A stretch of 64,000 nucleotides of DNA, taken from positions 1,550,001-1,614,000 of the forward strand of contig AP018040.2 in NCBI GenBank assembly GCA_002356435.2, in the 5' to 3' direction. Each line of letters opens with the position of its first letter. Within the stretch, counting starts at the first letter, position 1. Position numbers and translations under genes: made by a program. This stretch comes from Petrimonas sp. IBARAKI (lineage in GTDB: Bacteria; Bacteroidota; Bacteroidia; Bacteroidales; Dysgonomonadaceae). Below, piece by piece: positions 18,872-27,668 of this stretch. The notes under the pieces were generated by a model. It made no database searches and had not been told where the DNA came from. It was given only the letters and a program-made list of their open reading frames with translations.

Positions 18872-19010
18872 AATTTTTTGTTTTTTTTATCACCGGTTTT
18901 ACTCCTGATGCGATGTGTGTGGTTTAGACAATCAACCATCTGAATATCGTTTTCCGTGAAACAAAGATATTTATTTTTAGGAGATAATCTCCTTGTTTAC
19001 GCAGAAGATT

Positions 19011-20384
19011 TTATTTTTCTTCTTTGTCCTCCGACAGTAACTTCTCGAAATCTTTTGATGGAATTTCCTTCTCATTGACTTTAACGGTTTGTTTGAGCCA
19101 TTCCATCACTTTGTTTTCAACCAGCTGGTCGTACATGTTTCTGACCGTATTCTGGTCACCCAGCATCCGTTTAACATAGTTTTCCAACACGTCGGCGGGA
19201 ACATTGCTCATCCCGTATTGCGCGAATTGTGCTCTGGCAACCTCGGCTGCAAAGGTTTCCAGGTCGCTATTTTCGATTTTAATGTCTTGTTCCTTTACAA
19301 TTTTCTCTTTTGACAGATGATATTTTAAATCTTCAGCGATTTTCGGGTAGTCGTTTTCGATTGTTTCCGCTGTGTTTTTTTCGTTGGCAACCAACAACCA
19401 CCGTTTCAGGAAAACATCGGGAAATTCAACGTCTTTCAACTTTTTCAGGATCAGCTCACGTGCCGATTTCATAAACAGGTTATCTGCTGCCGGTTTGAAC
19501 TGGTTGTTCAGTAATTCCGTGACTTTTACCTTGAATTCCTCTTCCGATGAAACCACACCTTCGCCCAACACTTTATCAAACAATTCCTGTTCCATAGCTG
19601 CTTCTTCGTACCGGGTAACCTCCTGGATCTCAAAAGAAAAGTCGGAGTCGACATCCGCTACGTTTTCTTTGGCGATCTGCAACAACGATGCTATTTCCGC
19701 AGCGTTGTTGTCATAGGCTGTTTTGGGGTTGAAGACGACAGTATCGCCCACCTTGGCACCCACAAACTTCTTTTTTGTCTCTTCATCCTTGATGTACGAT
19801 GGCATGATCATGCCGTTTTCGATTTCAATCAGGTTCTCTTTAGGTTCGCCGTTATCGATTTCCGATATCTTTCCTTTGATTAGATCGGTTTCGACCGTTT
19901 CGCCTTCCACTTTTTTATAGGAGCCGTAATTTTGTTTGTAGGCATCGTATTGTTTATCAAGCAAATCATCTTCCAGCTTGACGTTGTAATAAATGAGCGT
20001 GTCTCTTTTGTTGAGTGGAAGTTCAAATTCAGGAGCCAAAGCAACATCAAACTTAAATTCGAAATTTTCATCCTTGTCGAAATCAATGGTTTTTTGTTCT
20101 TCTTCGTTTGGCAGCGGCTCACCCAGGATATTCAGTTCGTTTTCTTTGATGTATTTGTATAATTCGTTGCTTACTAACTTGTTGATTTCTTCGGCAAGAA
20201 TAGATTTTCCATACATTTTCTGAATAATTCCTTTGGGAATTTTTCCTTGTCTAAAACCAGGGATATTGGCTTTTTGACGGAATTGATTCAGCGATTTGTC
20301 AACGTTTTCCTGATAATCCGGTTTTTCTAATTCTATGGCGATGATGCCGTTTACATTGTCTGTTTTGTTGAGTGTTACCTTCAT
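19011..20384 (-). CDS. tig: Trigger factor
   Basis: 457 residues. A ribosome-bound chaperone for nascent chains. The ribosome-docking motif GFRQGKIP lies near residues 40-47 in the N-terminal domain. The middle domain is diverged from the classical FKBP-type PPIase, as is common in this phylum, and a long helical C-terminal chaperone domain follows. Confidence 0.93.
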   Translation of the reverse strand: MKVTLNKTDNVNGIIAIELEKPDYQENVDKSLNQFRQKANIPGFRQGKIPKGIIQKMYGKSILAEEINKLVSNELYKYIKENELNILGEPLPNEEEQKTIDFDKDENFEFKFDVALAPEFELPLNKRDTLIYYNVKLEDDLLDKQYDAYKQNYGSYKKVEGETVETDLIKGKISEIDNGEPKENLIEIENGMIMPSYIKDEETKKKFVGAKVGDTVVFNPKTAYDNNAAEIASLLQIAKENVADVDSDFSFEIQEVTRYEEAAMEQELFDKVLGEGVVSSEEEFKVKVTELLNNQFKPAADNLFMKSARELILKKLKDVEFPDVFLKRWLLVANEKNTAETIENDYPKIAEDLKYHLSKEKIVKEQDIKIENSDLETFAAEVARAQFAQYGMSNVPADVLENYVKRMLGDQNTVRNMYDQLVENKVMEWLKQTVKVNEKEIPSKDFEKLLSEDKEEK

Positions 20385-20474
20385 TTGAACTGTTTATTTT
20401 ACGCTTTATAAGTTTTGTTCCAGTTTGAAAATCAATCGATTTAAATAGTAAAACCGATTTTTTAAAATTGGATG

Positions 20475-20505
20475 CAAAAATACGCTTTATATTGATAACT
20501 GCAAA
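20475..20505 (-). promoter_or_regulatory. Probable tig promoter
   Basis: Minus-strand TATTTTTG (20475-20482) with TTTG (20502-20505) 23 nt upstream. It lies about 90 nt before the tig start codon. Confidence 0.45.
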
Positions 20506-20570
20506 AAATATTTGAGAGTTAATTATTTAAACAATGCAAAATAAGCCCTTCGCATTCACCCGATTTTAGC

Positions 20571-20578
20571 TATCTTTG
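20571..20578 (+). promoter_or_regulatory. -7 box of the CPBP protease gene
   Basis: TATCTTTG matches TAnnTTTG and sits 20 nt before the ATG at 20598. No convincing -33 TTTG is seen. Confidence 0.45.
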
Positions 20579-20597
20579 CAGCTCGAAATTACGAAAC

Positions 20598-21488
20598 ATG
20601 CAAAAAATACTCGAACATAGCTCACAACGTGCAAGAATTATCTACCTGCTTCTGTTCTCCCTGATGGGCTCGTTTTTGGCCGGAGCAGTCTTGTTTGTGG
20701 TTGGAATTTCACTGCCATCCGTAGACGGAAGCATCTGGTATTATCGGTTCAGCATTATCTTGCAGGATATTTTTGTGATGTTTCTGCCCGCTTACACTCT
20801 TTGTCTGTGGATTGCGGATAAGCCGATGCAGATGATGGGGGTAAGGAAAACCCGAAAAATGTCGCAAGGTCTTCTGTACGGTTTTTTAATTTTTGGAGTT
20901 TCCTATCCTGCGATAGCGGTTATCGCTCAATGGAATGAACAGATTGTGCTTCCCGACTCATTGACGGGAGTGGAGAATTGGATGCGGCAGATGGAGGACG
21001 CCGCCAAGGATGTTACCGATCTCTTCCTTTCGGGGGAAACCTTATCTGACTTGTTTTTGAATTTGTTGATTATTGCTGCTGCCGCCGCTTTTGTGGAAGA
21101 GATTTTTTTCAGGGGTGCCTTGCAACAGCTTATCGAAAAATGGTTGCGTAACGGCCATGTGGCAGTGTGGACAGCCGCCTTTATTTTCAGTGCCATTCAC
21201 TTGCAGTTTTATGGTTTTCTCCCGCGACTGGTTATGGGGGCTGTGTTGGGGTACCTGTTTCTTTATTCACGAAATTTATGGATTCCCATGCTTTATCATT
21301 TTGTGAATAATGCGGCTGTGGTTGTGATCACGTACTTCTGGGGAGAAAGCAATTTTCTGGAACAACTGGAAGATAAGCCCCTGACGTGGGTTTCGTTTAT
21401 TGTGATGATTGTGAGTGGGTTGTTGACCTATTTCCTGTTTTCACAATACAAGGTACAAGTTAAAGTTGAAAATGATGATTCAAATTAG
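20598..21488 (+). CDS. CPBP family intramembrane metalloprotease
   Basis: 296 residues with about eight membrane helices. The glutamic-type motif EEIFFRG (Glu167-Glu168), followed by FSAIHL and a final HFVNN, is that of the CAAX protease and bacteriocin-processing (CPBP/Abi) family. The substrate is unknown. The gene ends inside the next one, so it is translationally coupled to the DUF3109 gene. Confidence 0.85.
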   Translation: MQKILEHSSQRARIIYLLLFSLMGSFLAGAVLFVVGISLPSVDGSIWYYRFSIILQDIFVMFLPAYTLCLWIADKPMQMMGVRKTRKMSQGLLYGFLIFGVSYPAIAVIAQWNEQIVLPDSLTGVENWMRQMEDAAKDVTDLFLSGETLSDLFLNLLIIAAAAAFVEEIFFRGALQQLIEKWLRNGHVAVWTAAFIFSAIHLQFYGFLPRLVMGAVLGYLFLYSRNLWIPMLYHFVNNAAVVVITYFWGESNFLEQLEDKPLTWVSFIVMIVSGLLTYFLFSQYKVQVKVENDDSN

Positions 21489-22071
21489 AGACACTATATT
21501 ATCAGACGATATTTTTGAAGAGCATTTTATTTGTCATTTAACCAAATGTAAAGGTGCTTGTTGTGTTGAAGGTGATTCTGGCGCGCCGTTGGAACAGGAG
21601 GAATTTGAGCAAATACAGTCGATCCTGCCTGAGATATGGAACGATTTGTCGCCCAAGGCGCAGGCTCTTATTGAAGAACAGGGCATTGCTTATACTGATT
21701 ATGACGGTGAACTGGTAACATCCATCATCAACGGCCGGGAATGTGTGTTCACATACTTTGATGCGGATGGTACATGCAAATGTTCCATTGAAAAAGCCTG
21801 TCGCGAAGGCCGTATTCAGGTGCAGAAACCCATTTCGTGCCACCTTTATCCCATACGTTTACAGAAGCTGAGCGAATTTACGGCAGTAAACTACAATCGT
21901 TGGTCGATATGCAAGCCTGCTGTGAAACTTGGAAAACGTGAAGGGGTAAAGATCTACGAGTTTCTTCGTGAGCCGCTTATACGTAGGTTCGGTGAAGAAT
22001 GGTACAACGAGGTTTGTGAAGCGGCAAAGTTGCTGGAAGAGGAGAAAAGAGCAGATAGCAGGGAGCCCTAG
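21472..22071 (+). CDS. DUF3109 family cysteine-rich protein
   Basis: About 199 residues. Cysteine clusters CHLTKCKGACC near the N-terminus, then CVFTYFDADGTCKCSIEKAC, and PISCHLYPIR, resemble the metal-binding pattern of the YkgJ/DUF3109 group. It overlaps the CPBP gene by about 14-17 bp; ATG 21472 or 21475 is likely and TTG 21466 is less so. The function is unknown; a metal or Fe-S protein is inferred. Its tail overlaps the converging glycosyltransferase stop by 4 bp. Confidence 0.8.
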   Translation: MMIQIRDTILSDDIFEEHFICHLTKCKGACCVEGDSGAPLEQEEFEQIQSILPEIWNDLSPKAQALIEEQGIAYTDYDGELVTSIINGRECVFTYFDADGTCKCSIEKACREGRIQVQKPISCHLYPIRLQKLSEFTAVNYNRWSICKPAVKLGKREGVKIYEFLREPLIRRFGEEWYNEVCEAAKLLEEEKRADSREP

Positions 22072-23654
22072 AAAATATCCATTGCCTTTTTCTTTTCTTC
22101 AATCATTTTATAAAACACGGGTGTAACATCTGTTTTCGGTTGGCTAAGAAGATAGATCCGGGTTCCGTATTCATCGGCATATTTATTTTCAATTTTGCCT
22201 TTCAGGTGAACACTCCTGAACAGATTGAGGGTTGTGCTGTCGGGTTCCGGACCGACCCAGATAATGTTTAGAATAACTGGATAATGCGGAATCCAAAAAA
22301 TGTAATCGGTACTTAACGAGTAGGCTTCCGGCACTTTATCCCTGTTGTAATAATTTATAGCTCCCGCAAGGCCGTAATTGTCACAGAACAGGAGTGTTGA
22401 TTGTTTCTCTTTATCAGGGATTTGATTGTAAGCCTCTCTTGTTTTTGCGGCCAGTTCTTCCCAACCGGTCATATTGGCAAAATCTTGAGGAAGTTGACGC
22501 TGGGAACCGTCCTCCCAGTCGAGTAGCCCCATCTTGTTATAGAACTCCTGATTTTCGGCGATGTATTTGGGAGAGTGGTAGGGCATGATGTAAGGGCCGA
22601 GAAAAAGGAAAGCACCCATGCTCAGCCCTCCCAGCAACGAGAATACCACAACCCTGCCTTTCCCGATCATGCGTTCCGCATAAACACTGCCAAAAGCCAG
22701 CAGAACGGGATAAAGCCCCAGCGCATAATAACTCTTCGCCCTGCAAAGGGTAAACAGTGTAAGGACGACAAGGAAAGTTATTCCGATGAACCGGAATTGG
22801 CGAAAAGGCTTGTAAAAGATAAACGACCAGAACGCAGCCAAGACAGGAAATACTCCAAACATCAAAAAACGGGGTTGGGTAATTAAAAACTCTGCATGAC
22901 TGATGTGAGACAGCTGGCTTTCGTTCAGCGCTTTCATGTGATGAAAGGCCGGCAGGTTATTGTTGGCTTGCCAGATAATATTGGGCAGGATTAGCAGCAG
23001 GCAGATTCCCGCAGCATAATAGAAATATCTATGGGTTAAAATTTTCCTTTGAGAAGAAAGAAGTAACCCAATTAACAACCCCGCGATAAGAAAAAACACC
23101 GTGTATTTATTGTTGATAGCTAGTGCACAGATAACCCCTGACATGAGCAACCATTTGTTGTTTTGGGAAGTGATAAATTTGACGAGCGTGTAAAAAATGA
23201 TTGTCCACACAAGGATATCGAAAGCGTTTGGGTGAAAAAGGATATTAAGTCGGGAAAAAGGAGAAAAAATCAGCAAAACTGAGGCAAGCATCTTGGCCGG
23301 AAGCCCTCCTTTCAGTTCCTCCACCAGGAACCAAACCATCACGACCGTTAACGCGCCGAAGAGGGCAGGAAAGAAACGTACCCAGAATAACCCTCCACCC
23401 AACAACTGGATTATTGCGGCAATCCACGAGGTAAAAGGAGGCACTGAAATGTACCCCGCAGCCGGATGAAAAGCCTGGTCGAGATAGAGAAACTCATCGC
23501 GGTGCAGTTCGTATTCCGGATTGACCATGACGTACTGCAAAACAAATTTGACAAGAACCAAAAGAAACAGCATGCCGTAGCGGGAGAAAAGGGAAAATAT
23601 CCTCTTTATTTTCTTTTGGCCGGTCGATACGCAATTTTTTTTATCAGCATTCAC
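22068..23654 (-). CDS. Glycosyltransferase family 39-type membrane protein
   Basis: 528 residues with about ten to eleven membrane helices. The first luminal loop carries the HRDEFLYLDQAFHPAAGY region expected of GT39/ArnT-like enzymes using polyprenyl-phosphate sugars. The acceptor is unknown. The start is GTG 23654 in a GTGA overlap with the upstream DMP19-like gene; the next in-frame ATG (23573) would cut the cytoplasmic N-terminus. A polyprenol-phosphate mannose synthase-like gene at 33517 could in principle supply a donor. Confidence 0.8.
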   Translation of the reverse strand: MNADKKNCVSTGQKKIKRIFSLFSRYGMLFLLVLVKFVLQYVMVNPEYELHRDEFLYLDQAFHPAAGYISVPPFTSWIAAIIQLLGGGLFWVRFFPALFGALTVVMVWFLVEELKGGLPAKMLASVLLIFSPFSRLNILFHPNAFDILVWTIIFYTLVKFITSQNNKWLLMSGVICALAINNKYTVFFLIAGLLIGLLLSSQRKILTHRYFYYAAGICLLLILPNIIWQANNNLPAFHHMKALNESQLSHISHAEFLITQPRFLMFGVFPVLAAFWSFIFYKPFRQFRFIGITFLVVLTLFTLCRAKSYYALGLYPVLLAFGSVYAERMIGKGRVVVFSLLGGLSMGAFLFLGPYIMPYHSPKYIAENQEFYNKMGLLDWEDGSQRQLPQDFANMTGWEELAAKTREAYNQIPDKEKQSTLLFCDNYGLAGAINYYNRDKVPEAYSLSTDYIFWIPHYPVILNIIWVGPEPDSTTLNLFRSVHLKGKIENKYADEYGTRIYLLSQPKTDVTPVFYKMIEEKKKAMDIF

Positions 23655-24151
23655 TTGACCACTTCCGCAAAATCTTCCATGTTTTCATCCACGTATGCTG
23701 CAATAACAGAAGTCTCTTCCTCTTCTATTTCCATATACTTTTCTTCCAATTCATCGAACTGTTCGAATTGTTCATACATGGCCATGAATTCCTCTTCGGT
23801 GGTGTCACGCTCGAGTTCAGCCCGGTGGCTATCGTAAATTTCCTTGGCTTTGTACAGGATTTTCGATAACCCTTTAGCTCCCATCGACTTCAAGGCTTTC
23901 GCCGCAGGGTTGTCAAAAAGGTACCCGCCGTATCCGTTCTGGATCAACTGCACGAAACCCCCTTCGCGCACTTCGTCCGTAAAAAACCGGAAAGCCAGAA
24001 GCGTGTGTTGGTAACCATTTAGCTTATGCATGTTCTCTGCCGTAATGCCCCCGTCTAACACTTCCAGGTAAGCATCGGTAAACACCTTCAGAAATTCATC
24101 CATGCCTTTTTCGGCTGCCATGATAATCTTTTGTTCGGGAATTTGAATCAT
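23651..24151 (-). CDS. DMP19/DUF4375 family protein
   Basis: 166 residues, all helical. The motif HTLLAFRFFTDEVREGGFVQLIQNGYG fits the DMP19/DUF4375 family, whose Neisseria member mimics DNA. The last 55 residues are strongly acidic (EEEF, EEKYMEIEEEE), in line with that idea. Its stop and the next gene's GTG share GTGA, so they are probably coupled, though no functional link is known. Confidence 0.75.
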   Translation of the reverse strand: MIQIPEQKIIMAAEKGMDEFLKVFTDAYLEVLDGGITAENMHKLNGYQHTLLAFRFFTDEVREGGFVQLIQNGYGGYLFDNPAAKALKSMGAKGLSKILYKAKEIYDSHRAELERDTTEEEFMAMYEQFEQFDELEEKYMEIEEEETSVIAAYVDENMEDFAEVVK

Positions 24152-24213
24152 ATTACTTCACGTTTTATTTGTTTTTAATAAATTTTGAAGGTGTTACCTG
24201 CCGTATAAAAAAC

Positions 24214-24486
24214 TCATCGGTGTGAAAATAGCTGGATGAAGAAAAAAAGCAGGGCTGCCACAACAATAATCAGGGAGACAATGGCAATAATTTGATATTG
24301 CCGTTTTTTTTGTGAAGAAATTTCCTCAGCTTTTTCTATTTCAACGCTTTCCATGTTCCGTAAGTATTCTTCCGTTATGCGCGGCCGCTTATGCGACCTG
24401 AATCTTCCGCCTCCGACCTCCTTTCTTTGTGTGCGGTTTAGCTCCAGCTTCTTTATCATGTCCAGCATGTGTCCTTCACCACCCAT
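24214..24486 (-). CDS. Hypothetical small membrane protein
   Basis: 90 residues from ATG 24486 (MGGEGHMLDM). A basic N-terminal half (NRTQRKEVGGGRFRSHKRPR) and a charged helix precede one C-terminal transmembrane helix (IIAIVSLIIVVAALLFFFIQL), a tail-anchored layout. The frame is open to 24648, but that part overlaps the divergent DUF1015 promoter and has no coding character. The size and KRPRITEEYLRNM block resemble small proteins common in this order. Confidence 0.6.
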   Translation of the reverse strand: MGGEGHMLDMIKKLELNRTQRKEVGGGRFRSHKRPRITEEYLRNMESVEIEKAEEISSQKKRQYQIIAIVSLIIVVAALLFFFIQLFSHR

Positions 24487-24561
24487 AATACTAAGTGTTT
24501 GATTGCTCACACCAAAGTTAAACAATTTCGCTGAATAACTACAAGGTTGGGAAAAAAACAG

Positions 24562-24569
24562 TACTTTTG
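24562..24569 (+). promoter_or_regulatory. -7 box of the DUF1015 gene
   Basis: TACTTTTG matches TAnnTTTG, 35 nt before ATG 24604. Confidence 0.45.
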
Positions 24570-24603
24570 CAGCAGTATTCACAAATAATATTAATCTTAA
24601 ACA

Positions 24604-25848
24604 ATGGCAATTATTAAACCATTCAAGGGTGTTCGTCCACCCAAACAATTCGTAAAAGAGGTTGCATCGCGTCCGTATGATGTGCTAAATTCTGACGAGG
24701 CCCGCCGGGAAGCCGAAGGAAATGAAAAATCGCTCTATCGAATCATTAAACCGGAAATTGAATTTCCGGTTGGAAAAGATGAACACGACGAGGATGTGTA
24801 CGCGAAGGCTGCAGAGAATTTCCGGTTGTTTCAAGACAAAGGCTGGTTGGTGCAGGACGAAAAAGAAATGTATTACGTGTATGCACAGACAATGAACGGC
24901 AAGACGCAATATGGTCTGGTGGTCGGTGCTTACGTGGAAGATTACATAAACGGTAAAATCAAGAAACATGAGTTAACCCGGCGCGATAAAGAAGAAGACC
25001 GGATGAAGCATGTGCGTGTGAACGATGCCAATATTGAACCCGTATTTTTTGCTTACCATTACAATGAAGAGATTAATGCCATAATAGCGCGGATTATCAG
25101 GCAGGAAGCTGAATATGATTTTATTTCCGTAGACGGTGTAGGACACCATTTCTGGCTGATTGACAATGATACCGATATCCGCCGCATTACCGAAATTTTC
25201 GCCACTTTCCCGGCCATGTATATTGCTGATGGACACCACCGCTCCGCAGCGGCTGCCCTTGTAGGTGCTGAAAAGGCAAAGAATAATCCTTACCACAGGG
25301 GGGATGAGGAGTATAACTATTTTATGGCGGTCTGTTTTCCGGACAATCAGTTGACAATTATCGATTACAACCGGGTGGTAAAGGATTTGAACGGATTATC
25401 CCCTGACGCATTTTTGAAAAAACTGGAAAAGAATTTCCTGGTTGAGCCTACCGGTTCCGAAATACAGAAACCCGGAAACTTACACAACTTCTCGGTATAT
25501 CTCGACGGACGTTCATTCAGTGTGACGGCAAAACCCGGAACCTATGACGATAACGACCCTATAGGTGCACTGGATGTAACGGTTACATCCCTCCTTATCC
25601 TGGACGAGATTTTGGGAATAAAAGACCTGCGTTCCGATAAGCGTATTGATTTCGTGGGGGGAATCCGTGGCTTGGGAGAATTGAAAAAACGGGTGGACAC
25701 CGGAGAAATGGCATTGGCGATAGCACTTTATCCTGTATCCATGAAGCAGTTGATGGATATTGCTGATTCTGGAAACATCATGCCTCCCAAAACAACGTGG
25801 TTTGAACCGAAACTTCGTTCAGGCCTGGTAATCCATAAACTTTCGTAA
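24604..25848 (+). CDS. DUF1015 family protein
   Basis: 414 residues. It starts IIKPFKGVRPP and carries YVYAQTMNG, KKHELTRRDKEEDRMKH and the ADGHHRSAAA motif, which are the marks of DUF1015. In this phylum such genes often sit near serine biosynthesis genes; none is in the window. The biochemical role is unknown. The histidine-rich ADGHHR segment suggests a metal or nucleotide site. Confidence 0.85.
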   Translation: MAIIKPFKGVRPPKQFVKEVASRPYDVLNSDEARREAEGNEKSLYRIIKPEIEFPVGKDEHDEDVYAKAAENFRLFQDKGWLVQDEKEMYYVYAQTMNGKTQYGLVVGAYVEDYINGKIKKHELTRRDKEEDRMKHVRVNDANIEPVFFAYHYNEEINAIIARIIRQEAEYDFISVDGVGHHFWLIDNDTDIRRITEIFATFPAMYIADGHHRSAAAALVGAEKAKNNPYHRGDEEYNYFMAVCFPDNQLTIIDYNRVVKDLNGLSPDAFLKKLEKNFLVEPTGSEIQKPGNLHNFSVYLDGRSFSVTAKPGTYDDNDPIGALDVTVTSLLILDEILGIKDLRSDKRIDFVGGIRGLGELKKRVDTGEMALAIALYPVSMKQLMDIADSGNIMPPKTTWFEPKLRSGLVIHKLS

Positions 25849-25861
25849 ATCACAGGGAATA

Positions 25862-27082
25862 ATGCCCAAAGTAACAGACCGGATGGAAATGGTAAATAAT
25901 GCGGTAATGATAAGAAAAGAATCGGAAAAAATTTTTACCGAAATTGTCGGACATTACCGCTATTTACATCAACATCCCGAGCTTTCCTATAAAGAAGAAA
26001 ATACGGCAAGGTACATTACGGAGTTTTTGGATATCGAAAAAATTCCGTACCGCAGAAATATCGGAGGATATGGAATTCTGGCGTGGGTCGTAGGTGAAAA
26101 AGAAGGGGGTGGAAAAACCGCCGCTTTTGTTGCCGATATGGATGCTTTGCCTGTACACGAAAAAAATGATGTGCCGTATAAATCGGTGACCGATGGTATC
26201 ATGCATGCCTGCGGCCACGATTCACACACGGCATCGTTGATGGGGACAGCCAAAATAGTGAATTCGCTGCGAAGTGAATTTTCCGGCACGGTATTGTTTG
26301 TGTTTCAACCTGGAGAGGAACAATCGCCCGGTGGAGCCGCCTTGATGTTAAAAGACGGCGTTTTCCGGGATTTTAACCCCGATTTCGTAATAAAACAGCA
26401 TGCTTATGTGGACTTACCAGCCGGAATGGTGGCATTCCAAACCGGAACGGTAATGGCATCTGCCGATGAAATTCACATTAAGGTAAAAGGAGAGGGTGGC
26501 CACGGCGCATTACCTCATGAACTGAACGATACGGTGCTGGCTGCTTCGAACATCCTTATTGCCCTTCAACAAGTGGTAAGCCGTCGCAGAAATCCGTTTC
26601 AACCCATGACACTTTCTTTCGGGAAATTCATTGCCGACGGTGCAACCAACGTTATTCCTTCGGAAGTAGTGCTTGCCGGCTCACTCAGGTGTATGGACGA
26701 AAGCGAACGACAGAAGATGCTTGGTGTCATCCCGCAAATTATTGATTCGGTATCTGCTGCCTATGGGTGTAGCTGTGAGATTGTTATGCCTGAAGGTTAT
26801 CCGTGCACCGTCAGTCATGCTGCTGTAACTGAAAAAGTACGTTCGCAGGCTATTGATTTTTTAGGCGAAGCCGGGGTTTCGGAGTACCCCGTACGCATGA
26901 CAGCAGAGGATTTTGGCTTTTTTTCCCAGCAATATCCGTGCTGTTTTTATCGGTTTGGTGTGGCCGACAGAAGCGGGGCTTGCGGCAAGCTTCACTCATC
27001 CAATTTTCTCATCGACGAAAAGGCATTGTTAACCGCTTCATCGTTATTTGCTTTTATTGCTCTCGATTCACTTGAAAGGTAA
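25862..27082 (+). CDS. M20 family metallopeptidase/amidohydrolase
   Basis: 406 residues. It is a zinc amidohydrolase of the hippurate/N-acyl-amino-acid type. Metal and catalytic motifs: DMDALP at 92-97, HACGHD at 115-120, and GEEQSPGGA with Glu152-Glu153. The dimerisation lid (EGGHGALPHELNDTV) is present. It starts 13 bp after DUF1015, so it is probably in the same transcript. The substrate cannot be read from the sequence. Confidence 0.88.
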   Translation: MPKVTDRMEMVNNAVMIRKESEKIFTEIVGHYRYLHQHPELSYKEENTARYITEFLDIEKIPYRRNIGGYGILAWVVGEKEGGGKTAAFVADMDALPVHEKNDVPYKSVTDGIMHACGHDSHTASLMGTAKIVNSLRSEFSGTVLFVFQPGEEQSPGGAALMLKDGVFRDFNPDFVIKQHAYVDLPAGMVAFQTGTVMASADEIHIKVKGEGGHGALPHELNDTVLAASNILIALQQVVSRRRNPFQPMTLSFGKFIADGATNVIPSEVVLAGSLRCMDESERQKMLGVIPQIIDSVSAAYGCSCEIVMPEGYPCTVSHAAVTEKVRSQAIDFLGEAGVSEYPVRMTAEDFGFFSQQYPCCFYRFGVADRSGACGKLHSSNFLIDEKALLTASSLFAFIALDSLER

Positions 27083-27171
27083 TAATTTATTCGTTTTTTG
27101 CTGTTAGGAACCTGTTTTTTTATATTTTTGTAAAAAAATAATCATTTTTCTAACAAATTAAAAGTATAACT

Positions 27172-27636
27172 ATGGCTTATCATGATTTAGACGAACTGGA
27201 TGGGAAAATCCTGAAACTTATTGTAAACAACGCACGAATTCCCTTTCTTGAAGTAGCCCGCGAATGTGGTGTGTCGGGTGCAGCCATTCACCAACGCGTA
27301 CAGAAATTAGTCAATTTAGGCGTTATCAAGGGATCTGAATTTATCCTTGATGCTGAAAAGATAGGTTACGAAACGTGTGCTTATGTGGGGTTGTTTCTTG
27401 TATCGCCTTCGTCTTTCGATAGCGTAGTGAAAGAATTGGAGAAAATCCCCGAAGTGGTGGAGTGTTATTACACTACCGGGCAGTATGACCTGTTAATTAA
27501 AGTGTTCGCTAAAAACAACAAAGATCTACTTCGTATTATCCACAGTCAGCTTCAACCTCTTGGTCTGGCCAGAACCGAAACGTTGATGTGCTTCAAAGAT
27601 GCCTTTCGCAAGAAATTGCCGATAGATTTTTCGTAA
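27172..27636 (+). CDS. Lrp/AsnC family transcriptional regulator
   Basis: 154 residues. An N-terminal winged HTH (LDGKILKLIVNNARIPFLEVARECGVSGAAIHQRVQ region) is joined to a RAM/AsnC ligand-binding domain (AYVGLFL, YYTTGQYDLLIKVFAKN). It acts as an amino-acid-responsive DNA-binding protein. It lies 32 bp before the mannosidase cassette on the same strand; control of that cassette is possible but unsupported. A TATTTTTG box at 27123-27130 precedes it. Confidence 0.9.
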   Translation: MAYHDLDELDGKILKLIVNNARIPFLEVARECGVSGAAIHQRVQKLVNLGVIKGSEFILDAEKIGYETCAYVGLFLVSPSSFDSVVKELEKIPEVVECYYTTGQYDLLIKVFAKNNKDLLRIIHSQLQPLGLARTETLMCFKDAFRKKLPIDFS

Positions 27637-27668
27637 AAAAATTATTACCTGTTTTATTTCAAAGTCAG

